The position numbers and the translations under genes were made by a program. Source: Alteribacillus sp. YIM 98480 (lineage in GTDB: Bacteria > Bacillota > Bacilli > Bacillales > Marinococcaceae). From it: 64,000 nt of DNA. Positions 1 through 8,927 of the stretch are shown piece by piece. The notes beneath the pieces are model-generated. The model made no database searches. It saw nothing but the letters and a program-made list of their open reading frames with translations, and was not told the DNA's origin. The stretch is taken from assembly GCF_009765375.1 (NCBI RefSeq), contig NZ_VTOK01000007.1, positions 1 through 64,000 on the forward strand. Reading direction: 5' to 3'. Position 1 is the stretch's first letter, and each line of letters starts with the position of its first letter.

Positions 1-971
1 CTACTTTCACTTGGAGTCACTTGACTGATAATGGATACAAAATGAGCGTCTTTTTTTCGAGTAATAGCTGTGACGTTCATATAGGGATTAAACTCTTGAA
101 GATTAACATGTCCATGGGATTCCCCAAAAGGACCTTCTGGCTCCAGAGAATCGGTAGGTATATACCCTTCAATCACAATTTCTGCATCGGCTGGAACTTG
201 CAAGTCCACTGTTTTCGCTTGTACTACTTTTAAAGGTTCCCCTAACAAAGCTCCAGCCACAGAAAACTCGTCGGTATTATATGGCAGCTTTTGTACGGAA
301 CAATAAGGAACGGCTGGTGGACCACCGATCACTAATGCTGCTGGCATCGGTTCTCCCATCTCCTTATATTTAAGCCAGTGTTGGTAAATTCCCTGTCCCA
401 TTTCAATCGATGGGTTCATGCCAAGACGTCTAGAACTTTTAATTTGGGCGCGATATGTACCCAGATTCTGAATCCCGTTTTCAGGATCTTTCGATACGTA
501 CATAGAATTAGTAGTATAAGGAGCATTATCAAAACCTGGTGTGGAAATAGGAACCGGAAGGTGTTCCAATCCTTTTCCATCTTCATCCAGTTCATCCCCT
601 TGGTACACTACCTCTTGACACGGAGCACTATCTACGTTAACAGGGGCAATAGGATTAGATTTAGCTTCTGTCCACTTTTCTCCTATTTTTTCAACAGGAA
701 CTCCCATTCCTAAACTGTATACTTCCCGGTTTACAGAGAGACCGCCAACCACAACCGGAATATCATATTTACGGCCGTTACTGTCTACAACATTATGAAA
801 AACAAAAGTTTTTCTTTCAGCTTCTGGAATATTACCACGAAATTGCCATCTTACCAGTGGATGTAATTCTGTATCTTTGTTTATTTCTTTATAGATATGG
901 TGAACAAGCCCTCTCTCTTCAAGTTTTTTCAAATGAGTTTGAAAACTAGTATTGGTTTTTGTTTTTGGCAT
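1..971 (-). CDS. UbiD family decarboxylase (3' end outside window)
   Basis: The frame opens with ATG at 971 after a GAGAGG ribosome site and runs off the left edge, so about 323 residues of a family that is usually 450-500 long are visible. The blocks EGPFGESHGH (about residue 280) and the repeated GEP/VPADAEIVIEG pattern are typical of UbiD proteins, which decarboxylate unsaturated or aromatic acids reversibly with prenylated FMN. It is clearly diverged from the second UbiD protein at 16326-17852, so the two probably act on different substrates. No UbiX flavin prenyltransferase, which makes the cofactor, lies in the window. It is on the same strand as the binding protein at 1275-2330, and it starts the catabolic island as seen here. 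The family call is secure; the substrate is unknown. Confidence 0.88.
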   Translation of the reverse strand, partial: MPKTKTNTSFQTHLKKLEERGLVHHIYKEINKDTELHPLVRWQFRGNIPEAERKTFVFHNVVDSNGRKYDIPVVVGGLSVNREVYSLGMGVPVEKIGEKWTEAKSNPIAPVNVDSAPCQEVVYQGDELDEDGKGLEHLPVPISTPGFDNAPYTTNSMYVSKDPENGIQNLGTYRAQIKSSRRLGMNPSIEMGQGIYQHWLKYKEMGEPMPAALVIGGPPAVPYCSVQKLPYNTDEFSVAGALLGEPLKVVQAKTVDLQVPADAEIVIEGYIPTDSLEPEGPFGESHGHVNLQEFNPYMNVTAITRKKDAHFVSIISQVTPSES

Positions 972-1274
972 TTTCGTTTCCTCTCTTAATAAAAAATTTA
1001 GCTAAAGGGGATATCTCTAACTCACAATTACAATAAATCTTTTTACAAAGGTATCGATGATATACGCGATTAATCAATTTCTTCCTTAGTAATAGGGGGA
1101 AAACAAATATTACATCGTAACCATTAAAATAGTTAATGAAATGGGGGGAGATAGCATGATAACGAGAAACACAACTCGCTGATAAATTGCGTAATGTCAT
1201 TTTCTCCTATTGCTCTTATTGTTAGGGCAGCTTCATGCAAGTAATTGCTGAAGCCGCTCTAATTTTATAGGGTA
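972..1274. other. Intergenic stretch upstream of the UbiD gene
   Basis: No convincing gene. An inverted repeat (GGCAGCTTCA against TGAAGCCGC, 1226-1257) lies just past the stop of the TctC-like gene, but on the minus strand it has no T-run, so it is a weak terminator at best. GTAT-N7-ATAC (about 1052-1066) could be an operator for the UbiD gene. An 84-codon open frame overlapping the UbiD start has no recognisable features. Confidence 0.35.
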
Positions 1275-2330
1275 CTATTCTGTTGAAAATTTGTCCTGCA
1301 GCTTTTCGACCATTTCATACGTTTTATCACGTTGTGCTTTAAATTCATCAGGCATTAAGATTTGTTCATTAAACCCAGCTCGTTCTGCTGCTTCGCTGAA
1401 AGCTGGATTTTCACTTGCTTCCAACATCGCCTCTGATAAGGTATCGATAACATCATTTGGAGTTTCTGGTGGTGCCCAAAAACCATATAATATTTCAAAT
1501 CCAAAATCTTCGAAACCACTTTCAACTAGGGTCGGAGCGTCTGGAAAGCTGCTGAGCCTTTCATTAGCTGTTGTAGCAATAACACGAACTAATCCTTCTT
1601 CAGCTGCAGATTCAGCGGCTACTTGACTCGCTACACCAAAATCGACATGTTCCCCTGCGACTTGCTGAACAGATTCAGAGCCACCATCGAATGGCACATA
1701 TTCATGTTTGACACCTATTTCCTCTAGAAAAATACTTCCCAAAGCTGAATTGGTTCCTAAACCTGAGCCTGATGCCTTTAAATTTTGTGATTCCGATGCT
1801 TCGATTAGATCATCAATCGTTTCGATTGGTGAATCAGGAGGAACAATTACTACATTGGATGTGTCTCCAAACATGTTAAATACTGGTTCAAAATCTAAGG
1901 TATTAAAATCTCCATCTGCGATCAGTTCTCCAATAATCATAGAAGGAATCGGGATGGTTAATAATGTATGTCCATCAGGTTCTTCATTATAAACTTGTCC
2001 AGCAGCTATATTACCACCTGCACCCTCTACATTTTCTACTACTACTGGCACCTCTAATACTTCTTCTAAAGGTTCTACAATTGATCGTGCAGACATGTCA
2101 GTACTTCCACCAGCAGAATTACCCACGATAATGGTAATTTCTTTTTCAGGAAAACTATCGTTATTCCCTTCCTCTTCTTGTTCCTGTTCTTCTTCATTAT
2201 TTGCTTCATTTTCATCCTGACTTGATGGTGTTTCTGAACTAGCAGTGTCATCTGTAGTCTGTCCACATGCAGAAAGAAGAATAGATAAAGCTAAAATGAT
2301 ACATAGGCGGAACACGATTTTTAAATGCAT
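1275..2330 (-). CDS. TctC/Bug-type tricarboxylate-binding lipoprotein
   Basis: Extracytoplasmic solute-binding protein of the tripartite tricarboxylate transporter (TTT) family, which binds carboxylates for a TctAB permease. The N-terminus is a lipoprotein signal with lipobox LSAC, followed by a glutamate- and asparagine-rich spacer and then the mature domain starting EKEITIIVGNSAGGSTD. The acidic spacer resembles lipoproteins of halophilic or alkaliphilic bacilli. The ATG at 2342 has a ribosome site touching it, so the ATG at 2330 (MHLKIVF), 12 nt after AAAGG, is preferred, giving 351 residues. No TctA or TctB gene is adjacent, so it is an orphan here: it either works with a permease outside the window or delivers substrate to another system or sensor. 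Confidence 0.88.
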   Translation of the reverse strand: MHLKIVFRLCIILALSILLSACGQTTDDTASSETPSSQDENEANNEEEQEQEEEGNNDSFPEKEITIIVGNSAGGSTDMSARSIVEPLEEVLEVPVVVENVEGAGGNIAAGQVYNEEPDGHTLLTIPIPSMIIGELIADGDFNTLDFEPVFNMFGDTSNVVIVPPDSPIETIDDLIEASESQNLKASGSGLGTNSALGSIFLEEIGVKHEYVPFDGGSESVQQVAGEHVDFGVASQVAAESAAEEGLVRVIATTANERLSSFPDAPTLVESGFEDFGFEILYGFWAPPETPNDVIDTLSEAMLEASENPAFSEAAERAGFNEQILMPDEFKAQRDKTYEMVEKLQDKFSTE

Positions 2331-2461
2331 GTAAAAAATCATCCTTTCTAATTATTTAGAATAATTAATAAATTTTAAAGATTTATACTTTAATCACCAC
2401 CTTTAAATAAAGTAAGAGCACTATGTTATGATCACCCCCTTTGACAAAGTATGTATATAAA

Positions 2462-2471
2462 TTGTGTACAC
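2462..2471. promoter_or_regulatory. GntR-like operator upstream of the TctC-type gene
   Basis: TTGTGTACAC is a near match to the TTGTATACAA palindrome found at the dctP and cupin promoters. It lies 132 nt upstream of the lipoprotein start, just downstream (on the minus strand) of an AT-rich, poorly conserved possible -10. FadR-type GntR repressors bind sites of the form TNGTNNNACNA. The match is weaker than at the other two promoters. Confidence 0.4.
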
Positions 2472-2555
2472 TAAAAATATCAGCAGTTTGATAGTTAAGA
2501 TAATTTTTTTTGAAAGGAAAAACTTTGAACCAATTTCATAAATTTTGATTATAAA

Positions 2556-2795
2556 AAACGAACATTATATCGATTGTAGCGGAAGGCGGTGACTCCTGTG
2601 GGATAAGCTTGAGCTGAAGACCCTACAGGAAGCTTGCTGCCGAGGAGGATGAAATCAAGCCCGGTACAAAGAAGACACTACGATAATGAACCACGTGAGT
2701 TGGAGTTAGAGGTTGCGATTGTGCCCCGAGGGTGAAAGCGTCCGCCTGAAGTTAAAATCAAACAATAGCGAAGGGGATTAATATAACGTTCGTTT
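2556..2795. repeat. MITE-like repeat, copy 1
   Basis: A 240 bp element bounded by near-perfect 15 bp terminal inverted repeats (AAACGAACATTATAT on the left, ATATAACGTTCGTTT on the right). The interior carries GC-rich blocks such as AAGGCGGTGACTCCTG and GAAAGCGTCCGCCTGAAG. It has no coding capacity. A second copy in the same orientation lies at 6628-6858, and the two bracket the dctPQM operon. Similar GC-rich palindromic repeats are common between genes in Bacillaceae. Confidence 0.8.
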
Positions 2796-3082
2796 ATAAT
2801 GATATAGAAATGAATTATGAAATTCATTCACCTTAATTAAAAATTAGGGAACGATATTCTTAGTGAAACGATTAAAGTAAATATCAGTGAAGTGTTAAAA
2901 TTTTTCGTCAGATATCTGAAATGTTTGTAGAAAAGTAAAAGGTAATCAGTTAAAGCTTTCTAGGCTATGAAAAAGAATATGTGATTTATTGTAAGTCTTC
3001 ATGTGATGAGCGGATGAAAGAGCACAAACAAGATCTAAAATAGGTCCAGAGTGAATATACTAAGAAGGCGATTCATAGTTGG
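2796..3082. other. Intergenic stretch, possible decayed frame
   Basis: On the plus strand at about 2956-3080 one frame reads through about 45 codons with a single stop (contains YEKEYVIYCKSSCDERMKEH). It matches nothing I recognise and may be a remnant. No hairpin terminator for dctM is evident. Confidence 0.25.
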
Positions 3083-4366
3083 TTAATCCCTAAGGAGGGA
3101 TGGCAACCAAGTTGATAATTCAGGAATGTAAACAATTACAAGTAACACAATAATAGAAGCAATAACATAAGGTAGAACTGCTATTGAAAGTTTATATACG
3201 GACACTTTAGTTATACTTGAAACAATAAATAGTGATATACCAACAGGAGGAGTTATTAACCCAATTACTAAATTCAAGGTCATAAAAATTCCAAAGTGTA
3301 TAGGGTCAATTCCGATTTCTAATATAACAGGTAAGAAAACTGGTACTAATATTATAATTGCTGTAACTGCATCCAAAAACAAACCAACAAAAAGCAAAAA
3401 GATATTAATTAATAATAAGATCACCCAATGTTCTTCAGAGATGGAGAGTAAAATATCTGCAATTTGTTGTGGTATTCTTTCTCTAGCTAGTACCCAGGAA
3501 AAAAGAGAAGCTGTACTCATAATAATCAACAGACTTCCGGTGGTAGTTCCAGTTCTGAACAAGACTGTTAGAAGAGTGGACCATGTTAATTGTTTATATA
3601 CAAACACCCCTAAGATTAAAGCAATTAAACAACCCACAGCCCCAGCTTCTGTTGGTGTAAAGACTCCTTTTATAATTCCAATTAATATAAACATAGGAAT
3701 ACTTAAGGCAGGCAACACCTTAATAAAGGATCCAGATAAATCATAAAGTTTAGGTCTTGGATGTTTTACAAGAGTTAAATTTTTTCGAGCGGAGATATAG
3801 GCAATAACAAAGAAAGCAACAGCTAACATAATTCCAGGTATAATTCCAGCTATAAATAAATCGCCAACAGATGTATTTGCAGACACACCAAAAATGATCA
3901 ACACCATACTAGGAGGAATGATTGGTCCCATAATGGCAGAAGCAGCTGATAAAGCAGAAGCTTTAGAATTTTCATACCCATCTTTTCTCATTTCAGGAAC
4001 GATAGATGTACTAGTAATAGCTGCTACCGCATTAACAGAACCTACAATGGAAGACAGGAATGCGCTGACTACAATATTTACATAAGATAAACCGCCAACA
4101 AAATGACCAATTAACTTTCGAAAAAAATTAACAATATGCTTTGTGACGCCTCCTGCATTCATTAATTCAGCTACAAGAATGTAAAAAGGGATTGCTAATA
4201 AACTAAATTTATTGATACCACCCACTAGTGTCTGTGGGATGTTAATGAGAAAAGAATACTGACCACTAATTAATATATAAGTTAAACCAGATATTCCAAG
4301 GACAAAAGCTACCGGCATACCTATCACTATGAGAATTAAAAACACTAGTAAAGTTATTCCTAGCAA
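3083..4366 (-). CDS. dctM: TRAP transporter large permease (DctM)
   Basis: A 427-residue integral membrane protein of about 12 segments, the usual length for the DctM subunit that moves the substrate using the sodium gradient. Typical blocks are GMPVAFVLG near the N-terminus, AAITSTSIVPEM, and GLITPPVGISLF near the C-terminus. The start is TTG at 4366, seven bases after a perfect AGGAGGT. It overlaps the stop of the small-subunit gene by 7 nt, so the two are translationally coupled. Order on the minus strand is dctP, dctQ, dctM. The substrate is probably a carboxylate, as for most TRAP systems. Confidence 0.93.
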   Translation of the reverse strand: MLGITLLVFLILIVIGMPVAFVLGISGLTYILISGQYSFLINIPQTLVGGINKFSLLAIPFYILVAELMNAGGVTKHIVNFFRKLIGHFVGGLSYVNIVVSAFLSSIVGSVNAVAAITSTSIVPEMRKDGYENSKASALSAASAIMGPIIPPSMVLIIFGVSANTSVGDLFIAGIIPGIMLAVAFFVIAYISARKNLTLVKHPRPKLYDLSGSFIKVLPALSIPMFILIGIIKGVFTPTEAGAVGCLIALILGVFVYKQLTWSTLLTVLFRTGTTTGSLLIIMSTASLFSWVLARERIPQQIADILLSISEEHWVILLLINIFLLFVGLFLDAVTAIIILVPVFLPVILEIGIDPIHFGIFMTLNLVIGLITPPVGISLFIVSSITKVSVYKLSIAVLPYVIASIIVLLVIVYIPELSTWLPSLLRD

Positions 4367-4857
4367 TCTTTATACCTCCTCACATCTTTTATATTCTTTT
4401 GAATGGCTGTCACAATGTGAATGATCATAATTAAGGTGGCAACCGGTATGGCCAGATAAACGTAAGCCATAGAGAATTCAAATGTAGAGGCCGTTTGATT
4501 AAGTATTCCTGGTGAAAAAACTGTTTTTGTACCATAATAAGCAACAAAGAGGAGAAAAAATAAAATTGATATGTGTATAAGCAACTTTATTAATTTTTTA
4601 TTACGAAAATTTAATCTAGAATCTAATAAATCTAAACCAATTAATTCATCATCTCTCAATGCAGTGCTTGCGCCAATGAAAGTTAGCCAGATTAACAAAT
4701 ACCTTCCCACCTCTTCAGACCACACAAATGAAAAACCTAAAAAGCTTCTGCTAATTACTTGCGAAATAATTACTATTGACAACATAGCGGTAAGTGCAAT
4801 TAAAAGAAGTTTAGAGAATTTATAAATGGCTAGACTTATTTTCTCCAAATGAGTCAC
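4360..4857 (-). CDS. dctQ: TRAP transporter small permease (DctQ)
   Basis: Four-segment membrane subunit that joins DctM in the inner membrane. The motif block SFVWSEEVGRYLLIWLTFIG is the DctQ signature. The frame is open back to 5031, but that region reads as cysteine- and basic-rich noise; a GTG at 4857 (VTHLEKISLAIYK) gives 165 residues, the family norm. The ribosome site there is weak, so the exact start is uncertain; an ATG about 18 codons upstream (MFTKFMKYI) is the alternative. Confidence 0.85.
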   Translation of the reverse strand: MTHLEKISLAIYKFSKLLLIALTAMLSIVIISQVISRSFLGFSFVWSEEVGRYLLIWLTFIGASTALRDDELIGLDLLDSRLNFRNKKLIKLLIHISILFFLLFVAYYGTKTVFSPGILNQTASTFEFSMAYVYLAIPVATLIMIIHIVTAIQKNIKDVRRYKDC

Positions 4858-5193
4858 CCGCTTTCTTGGTAGGGTACAAGCTATGTATTTCATGAATTTT
4901 GTGAACATTGCATATTTATTGATTGAGGTACTAGTAATAAAACGCGCAAGGCAAAGGCATTTGGGATGTAGACTTTTTGCATAAGTAAATAACAAATAGA
5001 ATACATTCTGTGGCGAAAATAGGAACCCCATTCAAAGTAATAATATGATAGCGGTTACAAAATTTGCTTCAGGATGCCACTCAGATGAAGAAGTATCCTG
5101 AAGCGCTAAGCAACAGATATAAATATCAAATACTTCCCAATGATTCTTTATCAACTGAAACCCAAACATGTGGGCGACCGATCAGAATTGGCT

Positions 5194-6237
5194 TTAGTTA
5201 AAATCACTTATTTCATAAATATACTCTATCATTTCTTCAACTATAGGATGTTTTTCGGCGTACTCATCATATATTGGTTCCATTGATTCTCTAAGTTCAT
5301 CCATGTCCATGCTAGGAGTAAATTCAATTCCCATGTCTTGTAATTCTTCTTTTGCTTTTACTTCTATTTTTTCGGCTTCTTCAAACATAAACCCCTGAGT
5401 TTCCTTTGCAGCTTTTTCAATAGCTTTTTGTTGATCTTCAGATAGACTATTAAACTTTTCAAGGCCTAAAGTAATAACTGCCGGCCAAGTATTAACTGGT
5501 GTTTCATTAATATAATCTGTACCTTCTCCAAAGTTATCTGTAATATAAGAATCTAAATACATGTCTAATCCATTTAAAGCACCTGTTTGCATAGAAGTAT
5601 AAACCTCGTCAAATGCCATAGGCGTTGGAGATGCTCCCAAGGCTTCATACATTTCCATCTGGATTCCACCTTCTGAAGCCCGTAATTTTAAGTCCCCTAA
5701 ATCTTCCGTACTATTAATCGGGCGTTCATTATTACCAATATAGCGAAAGCCAGTTGGAACGATTTCGAACCCTTTTAAATTGTATTCTTCCAACTCTTCT
5801 AGTGCATCCTTTGCTAAGTCACTTGTTGCTACCTTTTCTTCAATATTGAAATCTTCTATTAGGAAAGGCATTTGAAGGCCAGTAAGAACAGGGGTGAGGT
5901 TTTCAAAATATGCAAGACTTGAATAAACCCCATCAATCGATCCGTTTTGTACACCCTCTAACATTGCCTTTGAACTCCCGAGTTGTCCACCTGGGTAAAC
6001 TTCAATTTCGACACTTCCGTTCGAATATTCGTCTACCTTTTCTTTAAATTTCAAAGCTGCCGTTTGATATATATTATTTTCAGATACACTATGTCCAAAC
6101 GATAATACAACTTTGTCATTATCTTGATTTTCTTCATCACTTGGACTAGCCGATTCCGTATTTGTACTATCGTTACCGCAAGCAATAAGAATAACTACCA
6201 TTGCAATAATAAAATTAAAAATCAATAGCTTTTTCAA
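5194..6237 (-). CDS. dctP: TRAP transporter substrate-binding lipoprotein (DctP)
   Basis: DctP-family periplasmic-type binding protein, here lipid-anchored: signal peptide with lipobox LIAC, Cys at about residue 20, then a serine/asparagine/acidic spacer. The family blocks FGHSVSENNIYQTAALKF and ASPTPMAFDEVYTSMQTGAL are clear, and RYIGNNERPI holds the arginine region used by TRAP receptors to bind a carboxylate. At 347 residues it is of normal length. It is the first gene of the dctPQM operon and is read from a sigma-A promoter at 6426-6454 with an operator-like palindrome at 6411-6420. Confidence 0.93.
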   Translation of the reverse strand: MKKLLIFNFIIAMVVILIACGNDSTNTESASPSDEENQDNDKVVLSFGHSVSENNIYQTAALKFKEKVDEYSNGSVEIEVYPGGQLGSSKAMLEGVQNGSIDGVYSSLAYFENLTPVLTGLQMPFLIEDFNIEEKVATSDLAKDALEELEEYNLKGFEIVPTGFRYIGNNERPINSTEDLGDLKLRASEGGIQMEMYEALGASPTPMAFDEVYTSMQTGALNGLDMYLDSYITDNFGEGTDYINETPVNTWPAVITLGLEKFNSLSEDQQKAIEKAAKETQGFMFEEAEKIEVKAKEELQDMGIEFTPSMDMDELRESMEPIYDEYAEKHPIVEEMIEYIYEISDFN

Positions 6238-6410
6238 AATGTTCCCTCCTAAGTATATAAAAGTATAAAAAAAAGAAAATTCATCCCTCCTAGTAAGCAG
6301 TTATAAAATCATAACGTTGAAATATTAATAGTTAGAAAATAAAGAAAATTAAGTTCGATATAGTTAATATCCCCCCTCTAGTATTACTCTCCAACAAAAT
6401 TGTATTTTTT

Positions 6411-6454
6411 TTGTATACAAGAAAAATAATATCAATACCTTTATTAAATGTCAA
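6411..6454 (-). promoter_or_regulatory. Sigma-A promoter with GntR-like operator for dctPQM
   Basis: On the minus strand: TTGACA (6454-6449), 17 nt, TATTAT (6431-6426), five bases, then the perfect palindrome TTGTATACAA (6420-6411) where transcription should start. This is the classic layout for repression. The palindrome fits the FadR-subfamily GntR operator. The plus-strand cupin promoter at 6951-6995 has the same architecture, which implies shared control. Confidence 0.72.
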
Positions 6455-6627
6455 TGTAAATATTATTGAATAGTAAAAATTTTGAGAATAATTTAATAAA
6501 ATAAAAATGTTTCTGTTAACCCTATTTTCGAAGATTCCTCAAAGAAAACAGATAGATTTATTTTAATGTCATAGATAGAACTAAATAGTACTTTCATCAA
6601 TTTCATAAATGCTATTTTGGTTATCAA

Positions 6628-6858
6628 AAATGAACATTATATCGCTTGTAGCAGAAGGCGGTGAATCCTGCAGGATAAGCTTGAGCTGAAGACCCCGCAG
6701 GCAGATTGGCTTCCGAGGAAGCTGAAGTCAAGCCCGCGGCAAAGAAGACACTACGAGAACGAACAAAGGGAGTTGGAGTAGATGTCGCGCTTGTGCCCCG
6801 AGGGTGAAAGCGTCCGCCTGAAGCGAAAATCGAACGATAGAGAGGGTAACGTTCGTTT
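6628..6858. repeat. MITE-like repeat, copy 2
   Basis: A 231 bp element, roughly 80 percent identical by eye to the copy at 2556-2795 and in the same orientation. It is bounded by AAATGAACATTAT and GTAACGTTCGTTT. The stretch GTGCCCCGAGGGTGAAAG is identical in both copies. It sits between the divergent dctP and cupin promoters. Confidence 0.8.
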
Positions 6859-6950
6859 ATATTAAATATATTAAACATAAGTTTCTCTATTTAGAAAAAA
6901 ATTTATGTTACAAAACGGAAAAGAGTAGAAGACAACTGTAAAAATTTTTC

Positions 6951-6995
6951 TTGACAAAAACTATTAAGCCCAAATATAATACAAAGTGTATACAA
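6951..6995 (+). promoter_or_regulatory. Sigma-A promoter with GntR-like operator for the cupin-xdh operon
   Basis: TTGACA (6951-6956), 18 nt, TATAAT (6975-6980), then GTGTATACAA (6986-6995) across the expected transcription start. The palindrome shares TGTATACAA with the dctP site. It is the only strong promoter seen upstream of the cupin gene, so it probably drives the whole set 7041-14333. Confidence 0.75.
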
Positions 6996-7040
6996 TTCAA
7001 TTAATTAAAAAAATTGCTGAAATTTAAGGAGGAATTATTT

Positions 7041-7502
7041 ATGGCATTTAAAGAAAAAGTAACGGCTTCTGGTCGTACATATTCTATTCAAAGAGAGAAT
7101 CAACCGACGGTAGTAAATTCATTTGATGGTCCTGAACTTACTAAAATCAATCTTAAAGATCCTGCGCTTAAGCCAACAAATATGTCCGATTCAGATGGAA
7201 CTCCGATGCCTATTCTTGAAGCTGACGGTTTACGATTTGATCTTTCAAAAAGAACGCAAAAAGCGATGGACTTTTGGCATAGAAGTGGAGATAATGACGA
7301 AGTGATTTTATGTGTTGAAGGGCAAATCAAATGGGAGACAGAATTAGGAAATGTAACGTTGAATGCGGGAGAAGTATTAGTTATACCAAGAGGAATTGCA
7401 CATCGGTCGTTACCTGGAACTCCCCCAGAAGGCGGAAATAACTTAATAGTTGAGCTTAAAGTAAAGAACCCATTAAAAAATGTGTCTGAGGAGAATAAGT
7501 AA
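7041..7502 (+). CDS. Cupin-domain protein
   Basis: A 153-residue protein with one cupin barrel. Motif 1 lies at about WHRSGDNDEVILCVEGQ and motif 2 at GEVLVIPRGIAHRS, giving some but not all of the usual His/Glu metal ligands. ATG at 7041 follows AAGGAGG with a 9 nt gap; an upstream TTG at 7014 has no ribosome site. It is the first gene of the catabolic operon and its stop overlaps the next start by one base. Small cupins in such operons can be dioxygenases, isomerases or sensors; the sequence does not decide. The overall shape recalls cupins tied to aromatic catabolism. Confidence 0.8.
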   Translation: MAFKEKVTASGRTYSIQRENQPTVVNSFDGPELTKINLKDPALKPTNMSDSDGTPMPILEADGLRFDLSKRTQKAMDFWHRSGDNDEVILCVEGQIKWETELGNVTLNAGEVLVIPRGIAHRSLPGTPPEGGNNLIVELKVKNPLKNVSEENK

Positions 7503-8899
7503 TGCAAGAGGTAGATGTTTTAATAACAAACGCAGAATATGTTATTACAGTTGACAGTGAACGACGTATTTTTCGAGATGGTGCCATAGCAGTAAGCGAC
7601 AGTAAAATAAAGGATATAGGAAAGACCGCTGAGCTTACAAATAAGTACGTGGGAAAGAAAACGATAGATGCAACTAGAAAAGTAATAGTGCCTGGCTTTA
7701 TTGATGGGCACATACACTCTGCGTTTCAAATGAGTCGTGGCTTAGCTGATGAAGTTGGTGCGCAAAAGTTTCTTTTTGAGCGCATGTATCCTTATGAAGG
7801 CTATTTAGACGAAGAAGATAATTATTGGAGTTCCATGTTATGTTGTTTAGAATTACTCCGTCACGGAGTAACGACTTTTATTGATCCTGGTAATTATCAT
7901 CCTGCTGCAACTGCACAAGCTGTCTCACAAGTGGGAATGCGAAGTATTATTGGGAAAAGTACTATGGATATAGCAAAATCAGGTTTTGGGTCACTTCCTC
8001 CAACATTTAATGAAACGATGGAAGAAGGTTTAGAACGCAGCGAAGAGGTAATTAAGAAATTTCACGGTTCTGAAGGAGGGCGTATTCGAGCTTCGCTTTG
8101 TTTCCGAGGTGTAAATAACTGTACAGATCAACTTATTCGTAGAATGAAAGAAATGGCTGATCATTATGAAATTAGCATGCAGGCTCATGCTTGTTTCGCA
8201 AAAGAAACACGGGATGCATCAGTGGCTGCCCATAATGCTCCTGAAGTAGAAAGGTTACACAATTTAGGTGTTCTAGACTCTAACATGCTTCTTATCCATA
8301 TGGGATGGGCAACTCCTAAAGAAATACTCCTATTAGGAGATAATGATGTAAAAATCACTGCTGCTCCAAGTTCAAGTCTCCATAATGCCTACGGAAATAT
8401 TGGGATGGGAAGCGTCCCTGAATTACTTGAGATGGGGTTAGCAGTCGGCATTGGATCTGATCATTCATCTTCAGGTATTGTAGATATTTGTCAAGAAATG
8501 TTGCTGCTAGCTGGTGGTTATAAAGAAGCTCGTATTGATCCAAAGATTATGCCTCCTGAAACTGTATTAGAAATGGCAACAATTAACGGAGCTCGTTGTG
8601 CTCTTTGGGAAGATGAAATTGGTTCTCTAGAAGTAGGAAAAGAAGCAGACATGGTAATGTTTAATACAGAGACCCCAGAATGGCAGCCATTATATAATCC
8701 TGTTTCTAACCTAGTATACAGTGCACATGGCGGAACGGTTGATACTGTTTTAATTGGTGGCAAAACGGTTGTGCAAGCTGGTGAAGTTCTTACATTAGAT
8801 GATAATGATATTTACAAACATGTTCGTCAAATACAACCTAAAATTCTTGAAAAGACGGGGTTAGAGGAGATCATGCAAACGACATGGCCAATATATTAG
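7502..8899 (+). CDS. Amidohydrolase-superfamily deaminase/chlorohydrolase-like enzyme
   Basis: A 465-residue metal-dependent hydrolase of the TrzN/AtzA/SsnA/guanine-deaminase branch. Landmarks: HxH metal site in DGHIHSAFQMSRG (about residue 68), HACFAKET and LLIHMGWA for further ligands, and the aspartate in GIGSDHSSSG (about residue 318). The C-terminal LEVGKEADMVMFN block is the usual closing of the small beta domain. Enzymes of this branch remove amino, chloro or alkylamino groups from N-heterocycles. Together with the downstream molybdenum hydroxylase this favours an N-heterocyclic substrate, but that is inference. The start overlaps the cupin stop (TAATG). Confidence 0.87.
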   Translation: MQEVDVLITNAEYVITVDSERRIFRDGAIAVSDSKIKDIGKTAELTNKYVGKKTIDATRKVIVPGFIDGHIHSAFQMSRGLADEVGAQKFLFERMYPYEGYLDEEDNYWSSMLCCLELLRHGVTTFIDPGNYHPAATAQAVSQVGMRSIIGKSTMDIAKSGFGSLPPTFNETMEEGLERSEEVIKKFHGSEGGRIRASLCFRGVNNCTDQLIRRMKEMADHYEISMQAHACFAKETRDASVAAHNAPEVERLHNLGVLDSNMLLIHMGWATPKEILLLGDNDVKITAAPSSSLHNAYGNIGMGSVPELLEMGLAVGIGSDHSSSGIVDICQEMLLLAGGYKEARIDPKIMPPETVLEMATINGARCALWEDEIGSLEVGKEADMVMFNTETPEWQPLYNPVSNLVYSAHGGTVDTVLIGGKTVVQAGEVLTLDDNDIYKHVRQIQPKILEKTGLEEIMQTTWPIY

Positions 8900-8927
8900 G
8901 GAAATGGAATGGGAATGAGGTGAAAAA

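Noticed and set aside
946-1200. An 84-codon minus-strand open frame upstream of the UbiD gene
   Set aside because: Overlaps the well-supported UbiD start, residue mix is atypical and nothing is recognisable.
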